A stretch of DNA of 34,103 nt, taken from Vulcanimicrobiia bacterium (lineage in GTDB: Bacteria > Vulcanimicrobiota > Vulcanimicrobiia > Eremiobacterales > Eremiobacteraceae). Positions 6,947 to 14,041 of the stretch are shown here, one piece after another. Under the pieces are notes generated by a model, which was given only the letters and a program-made list of their open reading frames with translations, made no database searches and was not told where the DNA came from. The stretch lies in the NCBI GenBank assembly GCA_025450855.1, contig JANWLL010000102.1:1-34103 (forward strand), in the 5' to 3' direction. A program made the position numbers and the translations under genes. Position 1 is the first letter of the stretch. Each line of letters opens with the position of its first letter.

Positions 6947-7889
6947 CAAAAAGGCATCGCGCTCGGTCGAGATAAATCTCGACGGCTCCCGTGCCGTCAT
7001 CGCGGTCGCGTTTGCTTGCGCTATCGCGGCGGCATGTACCGGCCGCTCGGACTCGGGCACCGCGCACCCGCAAGTCGCTCCCGCGCCGCGGCTTCGCGTC
7101 GCCTGCACGATCACGACGTTGTGCTCGCTCGTCGCTTCGGTGGGCGGCGATCGCATCGAGCTCCACGGCATCGTGCCGGCCGGCGCTTCTCCCGAGACGT
7201 TCGAGCCGCGACCCGACGACATGGTCGCGCTTTCCGGCGCGAGCGTCCTCTTCGAAAACGGCCTTGGGCTCGAAGCGTGGCTCGCGCGACTCATCGACGC
7301 GGCCGGCGGAGCCGGCTTGCGCATCGAGACGTTGTCGGACTCGGTTCCGGCGGCGGACAAAGCGTCCGGCAATCCGCATCTATGGATGGATCCGGTCTAC
7401 GCCGCCGACTACGTCGCGACGATCGCGCGCACGCTGGAATCCGCCGATCCCCAGAACGCTTCCGTGTACGAGCAGAACGCGAGCATCGAGACGGCGAAGC
7501 TCGTGTCGCTCGACGGCTGGATCAGATACCACATCAATATGATCCCGCGCGATCGCCGGGCGATGATCTGCTTTCACGACGCGTGGTTGTACTTCGACAG
7601 GCGCTACGGCATAAAGGACGTCGGCGCGATCGAGCCGCTCCCCGGTCAAGAACCGGCGCCGGGTTCGTTCGCGCGGCTCATCGCGCTTGCGAAGGCGAAC
7701 CACGTGCGCGCCATCTTCGGCGAACCGCAGTATTCACCGAAGCTCGCGGATGCGCTCGCCTCGGGTGCGAACATCGCATACGTCACAAACCTATACGACG
7801 ACACGCTCGGGACCGGAGGCGTAGCCGCCGACTACGATTCGATGATGCGCCACGACGTCGAGACGATCGTCGGCGCGCTGCGCAGATGA
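6933..7889 (+). CDS. znuA: zinc/manganese ABC importer substrate-binding protein
   Basis: The 318-residue protein belongs to the cluster A-I metal-binding proteins (ZnuA/PsaA/MntC). ATG 6933 is the only in-frame start before the hydrophobic stretch AVIAVAFACAIAAAC (~22-36); the Cys there may be a lipoprotein site, though the lipobox is weak. Codons 12-17 come from the dispersed palindromic repeat. Expected metal ligands are H149 (NPHLWMDP), H215 (CFHDAW), E264 (GEPQYS) and D289 (NLYDD). The first ligand, normally His in a DPHTYEP-type motif, is Glu88 here (SPETFEP). It would capture Zn or Mn outside the membrane and pass it to the permease. No Shine-Dalgarno sequence is visible and the operator covers the start, so the transcript may be leaderless. 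It overlaps znuC by 4 bases. Confidence 0.87.
   Translation: MILDNKKASRSVEINLDGSRAVIAVAFACAIAAACTGRSDSGTAHPQVAPAPRLRVACTITTLCSLVASVGGDRIELHGIVPAGASPETFEPRPDDMVALSGASVLFENGLGLEAWLARLIDAAGGAGLRIETLSDSVPAADKASGNPHLWMDPVYAADYVATIARTLESADPQNASVYEQNASIETAKLVSLDGWIRYHINMIPRDRRAMICFHDAWLYFDRRYGIKDVGAIEPLPGQEPAPGSFARLIALAKANHVRAIFGEPQYSPKLADALASGANIAYVTNLYDDTLGTGGVAADYDSMMRHDVETIVGALRR
6966..6983. repeat. dispersed GGTCGAG palindrome, copy in znuA 5' codons
   Basis: GTCGAGAT-AA-ATCTCGAC is a perfect 8-2-8 inverted repeat. It belongs to the same family as the copies near 10129, 11035, 11139, 11960 and 18611. It lies in frame within the N-terminal region of the substrate-binding protein, just before its hydrophobic signal segment. 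Confidence 0.75.
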
Positions 7890-8827
7890 GCGAGGACGGG
7901 ATGACCGAACACGACGTCGAACACCACGACCACACGCATGTGTCGCCAAGCGAGCTGGCCGCGCCCGCCGACCATAGCCACTCCGTAGCGCCGACTGCGC
8001 CGCATCTCCACCCGCACGAAGGGCATACGCGCGGCACGACCGCCGTCATCGCCGAAGCGCTGCGCGCGCGCGGCGCGGCGGAACCGGCGGTCGACTTCGA
8101 AGGCGTATGCGCAGGCTATTTCGGACGCGACGTCCTCGACGAGGTCACCTTCGAAGTCGATCGCGGCGACTTCGTCGGCATCATCGGGCCGAACGGCTCG
8201 GGCAAGTCGACGCTCCTGAAGGCGATCGCGGGGATCCATCCGATCGAGTGCGGCGCCGCCTGGGTGCTCGGGGCAGAGCCGAGCGACGTCGACAAGCGGC
8301 GCATCGGCTACGTGCCGCAAGCGGAGTCGGTGAATTGGTCGTTCCCCGTCACCGTCAGCGACGTCGTCCTCATGGGCCGCTACGGCCGCCTCGGCCTCTT
8401 CCGCCGTCCGTCAGTCTCCGACAGAGCCATCGTCGACCAGGCGCTGGCGGAGGTCGGCATGTCGCAGTGGCGCGACTCGCAGATAGGTCAGCTGTCGGGC
8501 GGCCAACAGCAGCGTACGTTCGTCGCGCGCGCACTCGTCCAAGAGCCGGACCTGCTCTTGCTCGACGAGCCGATCGCGGGCGTCGACGCGGCGAGCCAGC
8601 ACGCGATCTTCACGCTCCTCGAAAAGCGCAACCGCGCCGGCACGACGATCATCGCTTCGACTCACGACCTGTCGTGCGTCGCGACGTGGTTCGGCAAGGT
8701 GCTCTGCCTGAACCATCACGTCATCGCGTTCGGGCCGCCGGACGAGGTGCTCACCCGCGACACGCTTGCGGCGACGTTCGGCAGCCATCCGCTGCTGATC
8801 GGCGGCCAGGAAGAGCCGCGCCCATGA
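7886..8827 (+). CDS. znuC: zinc/manganese ABC importer ATPase with His-rich N-terminus
   Basis: The product has 313 residues, about 60 more than usual for this family. The ATG overlaps the znuA stop. Residues 1-50 contain eleven histidines (EHDVEHHDHTHV, DHSHS, PHLHPHEGH), an apparent metal-binding extension. The ABC domain follows: Walker A GPNGSGKST (101-109), signature LSGGQQQRTFVARAL, Walker B LLLLDEP, and the switch His in ASTHD. The protein drives metal import through the permease from the cytosolic face. The His-rich extension may sense or buffer zinc; this is inferred from composition. A second in-frame ATG at codon 6 is possible. It overlaps the permease gene by 4 bases. Confidence 0.94.
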   Translation: MSEDGMTEHDVEHHDHTHVSPSELAAPADHSHSVAPTAPHLHPHEGHTRGTTAVIAEALRARGAAEPAVDFEGVCAGYFGRDVLDEVTFEVDRGDFVGIIGPNGSGKSTLLKAIAGIHPIECGAAWVLGAEPSDVDKRRIGYVPQAESVNWSFPVTVSDVVLMGRYGRLGLFRRPSVSDRAIVDQALAEVGMSQWRDSQIGQLSGGQQQRTFVARALVQEPDLLLLDEPIAGVDAASQHAIFTLLEKRNRAGTTIIASTHDLSCVATWFGKVLCLNHHVIAFGPPDEVLTRDTLAATFGSHPLLIGGQEEPRP

Positions 8828-9690
8828 TCCATTGGCTCGCCGATCCGATGCAAAACGCGTTCATGGTGCGCGCGCTCGTCGCTGCGACGTTCATCGGGCT
8901 GACGTGCTCGGTGATCGGCGTCTTCGTCGTACTGCGCAATTTGTCGTTCATCGGCGACGGTCTCGCGCACGCGTCGTTCGCCGGCATCGTCATCGCATAC
9001 ATGATGAAGGCGAACCTCTACGTCGGCGGTCTCGTCGTCGCGGTGCTCACCGCGCTCGGTATCGGTTCGATCGCCAAGCGCTCCGAGCTGTCGCTCGACG
9101 CGGCGATCGGCGTCCTGTTCACGGCCGCATTCGCGCTCGGCGTCCTGCTCATGTCGCGCGCGCGCAGCTACTCGTCGGATCTGCAAGACTTCCTTTTCGG
9201 CAACATCCTCGGCGTCGACCGCCTCGACATCATCCTCGTCGTCACGCTCGCGGCGTTCGTGCTCGCGATCGTCATGCTGCTCTACAAAGAGCTGCTCTTC
9301 TCGTCGTTCGATCCGGTCATGGCGCAAGCGAGTGGACTGCCGACCGATTTCCTCTACTACTTGTTGCTCGTGCTGTTGGCGGTCACGATCATCGTCTCGC
9401 TGCAGGCGGCGGGCATCGTGCTCGTCGCGGCACTCCTCGTCACGCCCGCGGCGACGGCCTATCAACTGACGACACGCTTCGGCACGATGATGGTCGTTTC
9501 TGCCGTGGTCGGCGTGGTCTCGTCGGTCGGCGGCCTCTATCTGTCGTACTATCTCGACGCCGCGTCCGGCGCGACGATCGTCCTCACCGCGACGGCATGC
9601 TTCTTCATGGCCCTGCTGTTCTCGCCTCGCCGGCGTTCGCTGCTCTCAGCCGTGCTCGCGTCGCGGCGCGCGGCGGTGCGCGCACGATGA
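8824..9690 (+). CDS. znuB: zinc/manganese ABC importer permease
   Basis: This 288-residue protein is almost entirely hydrophobic, with about eight or nine membrane helices, as in the ABC-3 family. Recognisable family stretches are NLSFIGDGLAHASFAGIVIA, the coupling-helix region around DFLFGNILGVDRLDI, and LQAAGIVLVAALLVTPAATA. It forms the membrane channel with ZnuA and ZnuC. The start ATG overlaps the ATPase stop, and its own stop overlaps the fur-type regulator gene, so the four genes form one translationally coupled unit. Confidence 0.93.
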   Translation: MIHWLADPMQNAFMVRALVAATFIGLTCSVIGVFVVLRNLSFIGDGLAHASFAGIVIAYMMKANLYVGGLVVAVLTALGIGSIAKRSELSLDAAIGVLFTAAFALGVLLMSRARSYSSDLQDFLFGNILGVDRLDIILVVTLAAFVLAIVMLLYKELLFSSFDPVMAQASGLPTDFLYYLLLVLLAVTIIVSLQAAGIVLVAALLVTPAATAYQLTTRFGTMMVVSAVVGVVSSVGGLYLSYYLDAASGATIVLTATACFFMALLFSPRRRSLLSAVLASRRAAVRAR

Positions 9691-10115
9691 CGAAAGAGCA
9701 GGCACGGCGCGAGGTCCGAGCCGCGCTGTCGGGCGGCTCGTTCCGCGTGACCAAACAGCGCCTCGCGATCGTTGACGAGCTTGCCGCAGTCGAGCGGTAC
9801 GAAACCGCGAAAGAACTTCATCAACGTCTCTCCCGAAAGCGCAGCGGCATTGGGCTTGCGACGATCTATCGCACGCTCGAAACGCTCGAGTCGGTCGGCG
9901 CGGCGTCGGTCCGCACCCAGGGCCGCGGCGAAAGCGCATATCTTTTCTGTTCGCCCGAACATCACCACCACGCGGTGTGCACGAAGTGCGGCAAAGTCGA
10001 AGACGTGCCATGCCGGTCGATCGGCCGCATCGAGCGCGATCTCACGCAAGCGCTCCGCTTCAAGACGACCCAGCACCGCTTCGAGTTCTTCGGTCTGTGC
10101 GACCGGTGTTCGTGA
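9687..10115 (+). CDS. Fur-family metal-dependent repressor (Zur/Mur-like)
   Basis: The 142-residue protein has the Fur layout. Its winged helix carries RVTKQRLAIVDELAAV and the recognition region GLATIYRTLETLESVG. The metal-binding/dimerisation half follows, with EHHHHAVCTKCGKVEDV and a terminal FGLCDRCS. The two CxxC pairs make the structural zinc site; the four-His run adds regulatory ligands. It most likely represses its own operon through the palindrome at 6924-6946. Membership in a Zn/Mn importer operon favours Zur or Mur over Fur, but the sequence alone does not fix the metal. It overlaps znuB by 4 bases. Confidence 0.92.
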   Translation: MTKEQARREVRAALSGGSFRVTKQRLAIVDELAAVERYETAKELHQRLSRKRSGIGLATIYRTLETLESVGAASVRTQGRGESAYLFCSPEHHHHAVCTKCGKVEDVPCRSIGRIERDLTQALRFKTTQHRFEFFGLCDRCS

Positions 10116-10117
10116 CG

Positions 10118-10999
10118 ATGCAAGGGGAGCGGTCGAGATTTATTTCGACCGCCGCGGCCTTAGCGTTCGTCGCCGCAGCGGTCTTGGGCGCAGCATCAGC
10201 GTCATCGTCCCCGACGCCGACGGCATCGCCGGCCGCGACGTCGTCGCCGTCACCGTCGCCCTCGCCACGCATTCCGCCCGCGGTGCCGGTCGCGCTTCAC
10301 GCCGGCGACTCGATCAGCGATCGACAGCTGTTCGCGTACCTCTCGTATCCGGTCGCTTCCGGCGACTGGGTGCGCTACCGCGTCGCCTTCACGGACGGTT
10401 CCACGGTCGACAAAACCGTCGGTTTCGCGAGCGAGCGGGTCCAGGGCACGCCGACGCTTTTCATCGAGACGCACGTGCACGCGCTGCCCGTCAGCGGACT
10501 TCCCGCCGAGACGACCGTCGGCATCGGCACCGATGCCGTGCTGAAGACGTATGTCATCGGCTCGACGCTCGGAGATCTCGCGCGGACGTACCGCGTGCTC
10601 ACGAGCGCGCTGAAAGTCTCGAGCTTCGAGTACGAGGTGTCCGCCGGAAATAGCGCGACCTATTCGATCTTGACCGGCGCTGTCGATACGTCACCGCGGT
10701 ACGGCAGGCTGCATTCGATCGACGCGGTCGACATGCGCATCGGCCGGACCGTCGTCCACGCGACGCGCCTCGTCGCAGAGTTCCCCTCGCGATCGCTCCC
10801 CGCCGGTGGGGTCGACTTGCCGATCACGATGGAGGTCTGGCAATCTCCCGACGTGCCGCTCGGCACCGTCGCGATCAAGGCCGGTGGTGGGCGATACATC
10901 GATTGGCGGCTGGTCGCGTTCGGTCGTGGGGGCTATCGCTCGATGTTCTCCAAGACGCTCGACCAGATCCGCAGCGCGTCACAACCCGCGATGCCGTAG
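10118..10999 (+). CDS. exported protein of unknown function
   Basis: I do not recognise the family. The 293-residue product begins 2 bases after the Fur-type gene, so it probably belongs to the same transcript. Residues ~1-30 form a signal peptide (RSRF then TAAALAFVAAAVLGAASA), followed by a Ser/Pro/Thr linker (~30-52). The rest is a soluble domain rich in beta-forming sequence and single Trp/Tyr residues (SGDWVRYRVAFTDGSTVDK, GGGRYIDWRLVAFGRGGY). No metal-binding cluster is obvious. Codons 3-12 are the palindromic repeat, and its stop codon overlaps another repeat half. A link to metal supply is suggested only by position. Confidence 0.75.
   Translation: MQGERSRFISTAAALAFVAAAVLGAASASSSPTPTASPAATSSPSPSPSPRIPPAVPVALHAGDSISDRQLFAYLSYPVASGDWVRYRVAFTDGSTVDKTVGFASERVQGTPTLFIETHVHALPVSGLPAETTVGIGTDAVLKTYVIGSTLGDLARTYRVLTSALKVSSFEYEVSAGNSATYSILTGAVDTSPRYGRLHSIDAVDMRIGRTVVHATRLVAEFPSRSLPAGGVDLPITMEVWQSPDVPLGTVAIKAGGGRYIDWRLVAFGRGGYRSMFSKTLDQIRSASQPAMP
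10129..10152. repeat. dispersed GCGGTCGA palindrome, copy in signal-peptide codons
   Basis: GCGGTCGA (10129-10136) and TCGACCGC (10145-10152) flank an 8-base centre, GATTTATT. The copy lies inside the first codons of the exported protein gene and supplies part of its signal-peptide n-region, as the 6966 copy does for znuA. Confidence 0.75.
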
Positions 11000-11034
11000 C
11001 GGTCGAGCATCGACGACTTGCATTCTAGTCTGTA

Positions 11035-11058
11035 GCGGTCGAGCTTTAGCTCGACCGC
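11035..11058. repeat. dispersed palindrome, perfect full-length copy
   Basis: GCGGTCGAGCT-TT-AGCTCGACCGC is a perfect 11-2-11 inverted repeat, the most complete simple copy of the family in the window. It is flanked by TAG on the left and CGCGG on the right. As RNA it would form a stable hairpin but has no T-tract, so it is not a standard terminator. Confidence 0.85.
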
Positions 11059-11128
11059 CGCGGTCTCTGCGGAGGGAAAGATGGAGCGATCCACCTTCAG
11101 GGTCGACCGCCGCGATCTTCGCACTGAG

Positions 11129-11166
11129 AGGTCGGCTCCGGTCGAGCTAAAGCTCGACCGCTACAT
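11129..11166 (+). repeat. left direct repeat (38 bp) bounding a less GC-rich cassette
   Basis: These 38 bases, starting AGGTCGGCTC and ending CGACCGCTACAT, recur identically at 11950-11987 in the same orientation; the following CCAC also matches after one mismatch. Each copy contains the palindrome CGGTCGAGCT-AA-AGCTCGACCG (here 11139-11160). The 783 bases between them differ in composition from the surroundings. Confidence 0.9.
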
Positions 11167-11351
11167 CCCACTACGTTATCGTATACAAATGCGACGAACT
11201 AAATACGTCCGACGGTTCGGCTCGGAAGCAAAAGGCTGATCTAATCCCGCTTAGCGGCACTATCGCCGGGAAGTATCCGCTCTTAATCGATCACCTCAAC
11301 CGAGCCAGGTGCTTAGTCTATTCATCACGCGCAAGCATGAAGGCGAACCTC

Positions 11352-11504
11352 ATGGGTAAGGCTCGCCCCGTCAGTCTATTTCCACTTGACCTTGATAAGG
11401 CGATGCGCGGACTGCTCGCAGTTCCTAAGGAAGCGGTCGAGCCCGACACCAAACCCGATCCTAAGAAGAAGAGCAAACGACACGCGAAGAGTAAACGAAG
11501 ATGA
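11352..11504 (+). CDS. small basic protein, function unknown
   Basis: The 50-residue product starts MGKARPVSLFPLDLDKAMRG, continues LLAVPKE and ends in a Lys/Arg-rich tail (KKKSKRHAKSKRR). It resembles a widespread class of tiny proteins with an S-L-x-P-L-x-x-x-x-A-h-x-x-L-L core and a charged tail, for which I know no function. ATG 11352 has AAGG 9 bases upstream; ATG 11337 is an alternative adding five residues. The stop overlaps the next ATG (ATGA at 11501), suggesting coupling to the lipoprotein gene. Codon use is less GC-biased than in the neighbours, hinting at transfer. Confidence 0.55.
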   Translation: MGKARPVSLFPLDLDKAMRGLLAVPKEAVEPDTKPDPKKKSKRHAKSKRR

Positions 11505-11937
11505 GGCCTAGAAACAAGATTGTTCGGTTACTGGTATTGCTTTGCGCATCGTTCGCATTATCAAGCGCAGGGTGTGGGAACGTGTCATCCCCTTCGTCGC
11601 CGCCTTCCGCGCAAGACGTTTCTCTTTGGGTCAAATCGGGAATTCCTCTCGGGGCGTCAAAGTCGGAGGCGTTGCGTTTCTTGAGGACTAACACGCTAGA
11701 GGGTTACGCCGCAAGGGTGACTTGTCGGCAATTAGGCCACGCGTTTTTTATGGCGGCGGATTTCGATCATATCATAAGGATGTGCTGATCGCCACCCTCG
11801 GACAACCTCCAGACCGGTACGCCTCCACGGTTTGTACGAACATAATTTTTGTTTCGTTCGACAGTCATTGGAGTGTCGATTTTAGAGATGCGGAATCGGC
11901 CTGTGCGACTTTCCCAAAGGTGTCAACAGGCAGATAA
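11501..11937 (+). pseudogene. small lipoprotein gene with an apparent frameshift
   Basis: The first frame (11501-11788) encodes a lipoprotein signal, MRPRNKIVRLLVLLCAS then LSSAGC with Cys as the lipid site. It continues VKSGIPLGASKSEALRFL, a motif I associate with small exported proteins that start a domain with IPLGxSxxxVxxFL. This frame stops at 11788. The -1 frame, open to 11937, continues with YGGGFRSYHKDVLIATLG and TNIIFVSFDSHWSVDF, ending TGR. Joining the two at a run of six T (11744-11749) gives one sensible protein of about 145 residues. Possible causes are a real mutation, an assembly or sequencing error in the homopolymer, or slippage during expression. Base composition is lower in GC than the neighbours. 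Confidence 0.55.
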
Positions 11938-11949
11938 TCGCCCAATGCA

Positions 11950-11987
11950 AGGTCGGCTCCGGTCGAGCTAAAGCTCGACCGCTACAT
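11950..11987 (+). repeat. right direct repeat (38 bp) bounding the cassette
   Basis: Identical to 11129-11166 and in the same orientation. It contains the palindrome CGGTCGAGCT-AA-AGCTCGACCG at 11960-11981. A truncated third copy, TAAAGCTCGACCGCTACAT, follows at 11997-12015. Confidence 0.9.
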
Positions 11988-12054
11988 TCCACGTGGTAAA
12001 GCTCGACCGCTACATGCCAATTCAGCAGGCTTTCATCGCCGCCGGGCTGAAGTT

Positions 12055-12072
12055 TGTTAACCATGGTTAACA
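12055..12072. promoter_or_regulatory. palindromic DtxR/MntR-type operator over the regulator start codon
   Basis: TGTTAACCATGGTTAACA is a perfect 18-bp palindrome. The ATG at its centre (12063-12065) is the start of the regulator gene. GTTAACC/GGTTAAC half sites resemble the dyads bound by DtxR/IdeR/MntR proteins (family pattern TTAGGTTAG...CTAACCTAA). Autoregulation by the gene it covers is the natural inference. Confidence 0.65.
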
Positions 12073-12761
12073 CCGGCGGGGATCGATGGCCCGATCGCGC
12101 CCGGCAGGACTATTTGAAATCGATCTACCTGGCGGGGAGCGGTCAGGCCGTCAAGGCCGCCGACGTCGCGCGACGGCTTGGCGTCTCGAGAGCGTCGGTG
12201 AGCAAGCGGGTGAGAGAGCTCGAGCGCGGTGGGCTCGTCAAGCGCGACAAGGCGGGCGTCGCTCTGAGATTGACGCAGGCCGGGCGGAAGATCGCGCTCG
12301 CGGTCATCCGGCGGCATCGGATAGTCGAGACGTTTCTCCATAGCTCGCTCGGCGTACCGCTCGACCGCCTCCACGCAGAGGCGGAGCGCATCGAGCATGC
12401 GGTATCGGACGACGTCGCGATGCGCCTCGAGCGGCTCATGCGCTTCCCCGAGATCGATCCGCACGGCGACGCGATCCCGGACGCACGCGGTAGACTTGTC
12501 CGCGTCGCCGACGAAGCGCTGTCGGGGATCGCGACCGGCGTCGTCGCGCACGTGAGCAGGATCGACGACCGCGTCCCCGCGGTGGTCCGCGCACTCGAAC
12601 GCGCGGGCGTCCTTCCGGGTGCGAGAGTCCGCGTTATCGCAAAGCGCGCCGGCGAAACGCGGCTGCGCATCGGCGCGCGGATCGTGTCGTTATCCGAGAA
12701 AGCATCGAACTCGGTTCGCCTGCGTCGCCGGTCATCGGCCGCGAAACGGACGGTCGCATGA
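12063..12761 (+). CDS. DtxR/MntR-family metal-dependent transcriptional regulator
   Basis: The 232-residue protein starts at the ATG inside the palindrome; a TTG at 12054 is a weaker alternative. Residues ~10-65 are the winged helix-turn-helix (QDYLKSIYLAGS, VKAADVARRLGVSRASVSKRV). The dimerisation/metal region follows: HRIVETFLHSSLGVP and HAEAERIEHAVSD supply the His/Glu ligands of the DtxR family. The C-terminus (~150-215) looks like the FeoA/SH3-like domain (VVRALERAGVLPGARVRV, GARIVSL). With metal bound it would repress itself and the Nramp gene, which starts in its stop codon. Mn is favoured by the Nramp partner, though Fe is possible. Confidence 0.92.
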   Translation: MVNTGGDRWPDRARQDYLKSIYLAGSGQAVKAADVARRLGVSRASVSKRVRELERGGLVKRDKAGVALRLTQAGRKIALAVIRRHRIVETFLHSSLGVPLDRLHAEAERIEHAVSDDVAMRLERLMRFPEIDPHGDAIPDARGRLVRVADEALSGIATGVVAHVSRIDDRVPAVVRALERAGVLPGARVRVIAKRAGETRLRIGARIVSLSEKASNSVRLRRRSSAAKRTVA

Positions 12762-14041
12762 GCGACGCCATCATCGCACAAGAACCATCGACCACGCTCA
12801 CCGAAGCGCGCGCCTCCCTCGACGGGCGGCGCCGAGGGATCGCTGCGCTGCTGCCGTTCCTCGGGCCGGCGGTCATCGCGGCGGTCGCGTACATCGATCC
12901 CGGCAACATCGCGACCGACGTCCAAGGCGGCGCGCAGTTCGGCTACCGTCTGCTCTGGGTCGTGGTCTTCGCGAATCTCACCGCTATGTTCGTGCAAGCG
13001 CTCTCCGCGAAAGTCGGCATCGCCACCGGACGCAACCTCGCGGAGCTCTGCCGCGACCATTTCGGTGCGCCCGCCGCATACGCGTTATGGGTCGTCGCTG
13101 AGATCGGCGCGATGGCGACCGATGTCGCCGAGTTCGTCGGCGCCGCGGTCGGGTTCTATCTGCTGCTGCGCGTGCCGCTCCTGTGGGGCGCCGGACTTGC
13201 CGCGGTCGCGGTCATAGCACTCCTCGCGCTCGAACGGCGCGGCTTTCGCAGGCTTGAAGCAGCGATGGCGACGTTCGTCGTCATCATCGGCGCGGCGTAC
13301 GTCTTCGAGCTCATCGTCGCGCATCCGACCGGCTGGGTTTCGGGCGGCGCTTTCGTCGTCACGCTCCCGCAAGGCGCGATGTATCTCGCGGTCGGCATCA
13401 TCGGCGCGACGATCATGCCGCACATCGTCTTCCTCCACTCGTCGCTGACGCAGAACCGGATCAAGCCGTCGAGCGAGGCGGACGCCAGGCACATCTACCG
13501 CTTCGAGGTGATGGATGTCGTCATCGCGCTCGGCGCCGCGGGCATCATCAACGTCGCGATGCTCGTCGTCGCGGCGGCCGCATTCCACTCATCCGGGCAC
13601 GCCGACGTCGCGACCTTAGGTCAAGCCTACCAGATGCTGACGCCGGCGCTCGGCCCCGCGGCCGCCGCTGCGTTCGCGATAGCACTGCTCGCGTCGGGCC
13701 TATCGTCTTCGGCGGTGGGCACGATGTCGGGTCAGGTCATCATGCAGGGCTTCGTGCGTTTTTCGATACCGATTTGGGTGCGCCGAGCGGTGACGATGGT
13801 GCCGAGCTTCATCGTCATCGGTCTCAGTCAGAATCCGCAGGCGGTGCTTATCTTCACGCAGGTCGTGCTGTCGTTCGTCTTGCCGTTCGCGCTCGTGCCG
13901 CTCGCGCTCCTGACGTCGCGCAAGGACGTCATGGGCGGGCTCGTCAACTCGCGTGCGACGACCGCGACCGCGTGGCTGATCGTCGCGCTCATCATCGCGT
14001 TCAACGTCGTGCTCATCGGCGCGCAGTTCACGGCGCGATGA
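12758..14041 (+). CDS. mntH: Nramp-family divalent metal transporter (MntH type)
   Basis: This is a 427-residue membrane protein of normal Nramp length with about eleven helices. The helix 1 metal motif DPGN is at 47-50 (AYIDPGNIATD) and the helix 6 motif MPH at 220-222 (GATIMPHIVFLHSSL). These are the metal-coordinating elements that define proton-coupled Mn/Fe importers. The start overlaps the regulator stop by 4 bases, so expression is coupled to MntR-type control. The 3' end overlaps the convergent lipid kinase gene by 14 bases. Confidence 0.95.
   Translation: MSDAIIAQEPSTTLTEARASLDGRRRGIAALLPFLGPAVIAAVAYIDPGNIATDVQGGAQFGYRLLWVVVFANLTAMFVQALSAKVGIATGRNLAELCRDHFGAPAAYALWVVAEIGAMATDVAEFVGAAVGFYLLLRVPLLWGAGLAAVAVIALLALERRGFRRLEAAMATFVVIIGAAYVFELIVAHPTGWVSGGAFVVTLPQGAMYLAVGIIGATIMPHIVFLHSSLTQNRIKPSSEADARHIYRFEVMDVVIALGAAGIINVAMLVVAAAAFHSSGHADVATLGQAYQMLTPALGPAAAAAFAIALLASGLSSSAVGTMSGQVIMQGFVRFSIPIWVRRAVTMVPSFIVIGLSQNPQAVLIFTQVVLSFVLPFALVPLALLTSRKDVMGGLVNSRATTATAWLIVALIIAFNVVLIGAQFTAR

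Larger units (their letters stand above)
11000..11351. other. repeat-rich intergenic stretch
   Basis: These ~350 bases hold no convincing gene. The left half (to 11166) is a cluster of whole and partial copies of the GCGGTCGAG palindrome: a half site at 10999-11008, a full copy at 11035-11058, a half at 11103-11110 and a full copy at 11139-11160. The right half (11167-11351) is noticeably less GC-rich. It is open in the frame of the following small gene from 11151, but contains no ATG, GTG or TTG in that frame before 11337. Confidence 0.6.

Noticed and set aside
8716-9465. Minus-strand open frame rich in Arg/Glu/Asp opposite the permease
   Set aside because: Shadow of a membrane-protein gene; a charged low-complexity product is typical for antisense of hydrophobic codons.
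11151-11336. Open frame upstream of the small basic protein (reads ...LIPLSGTIAGKYPLL...)
   Set aside because: In frame with the small gene but contains no ATG, GTG or TTG start and begins inside a repeat; could be a truncated remnant, not supported as a gene.
10999-12015. CRISPR array made of the palindromic repeat copies
   Set aside because: Copies are irregularly spaced, in differing lengths, without uniform spacers or cas genes; they fit a dispersed REP/MITE-like family instead.
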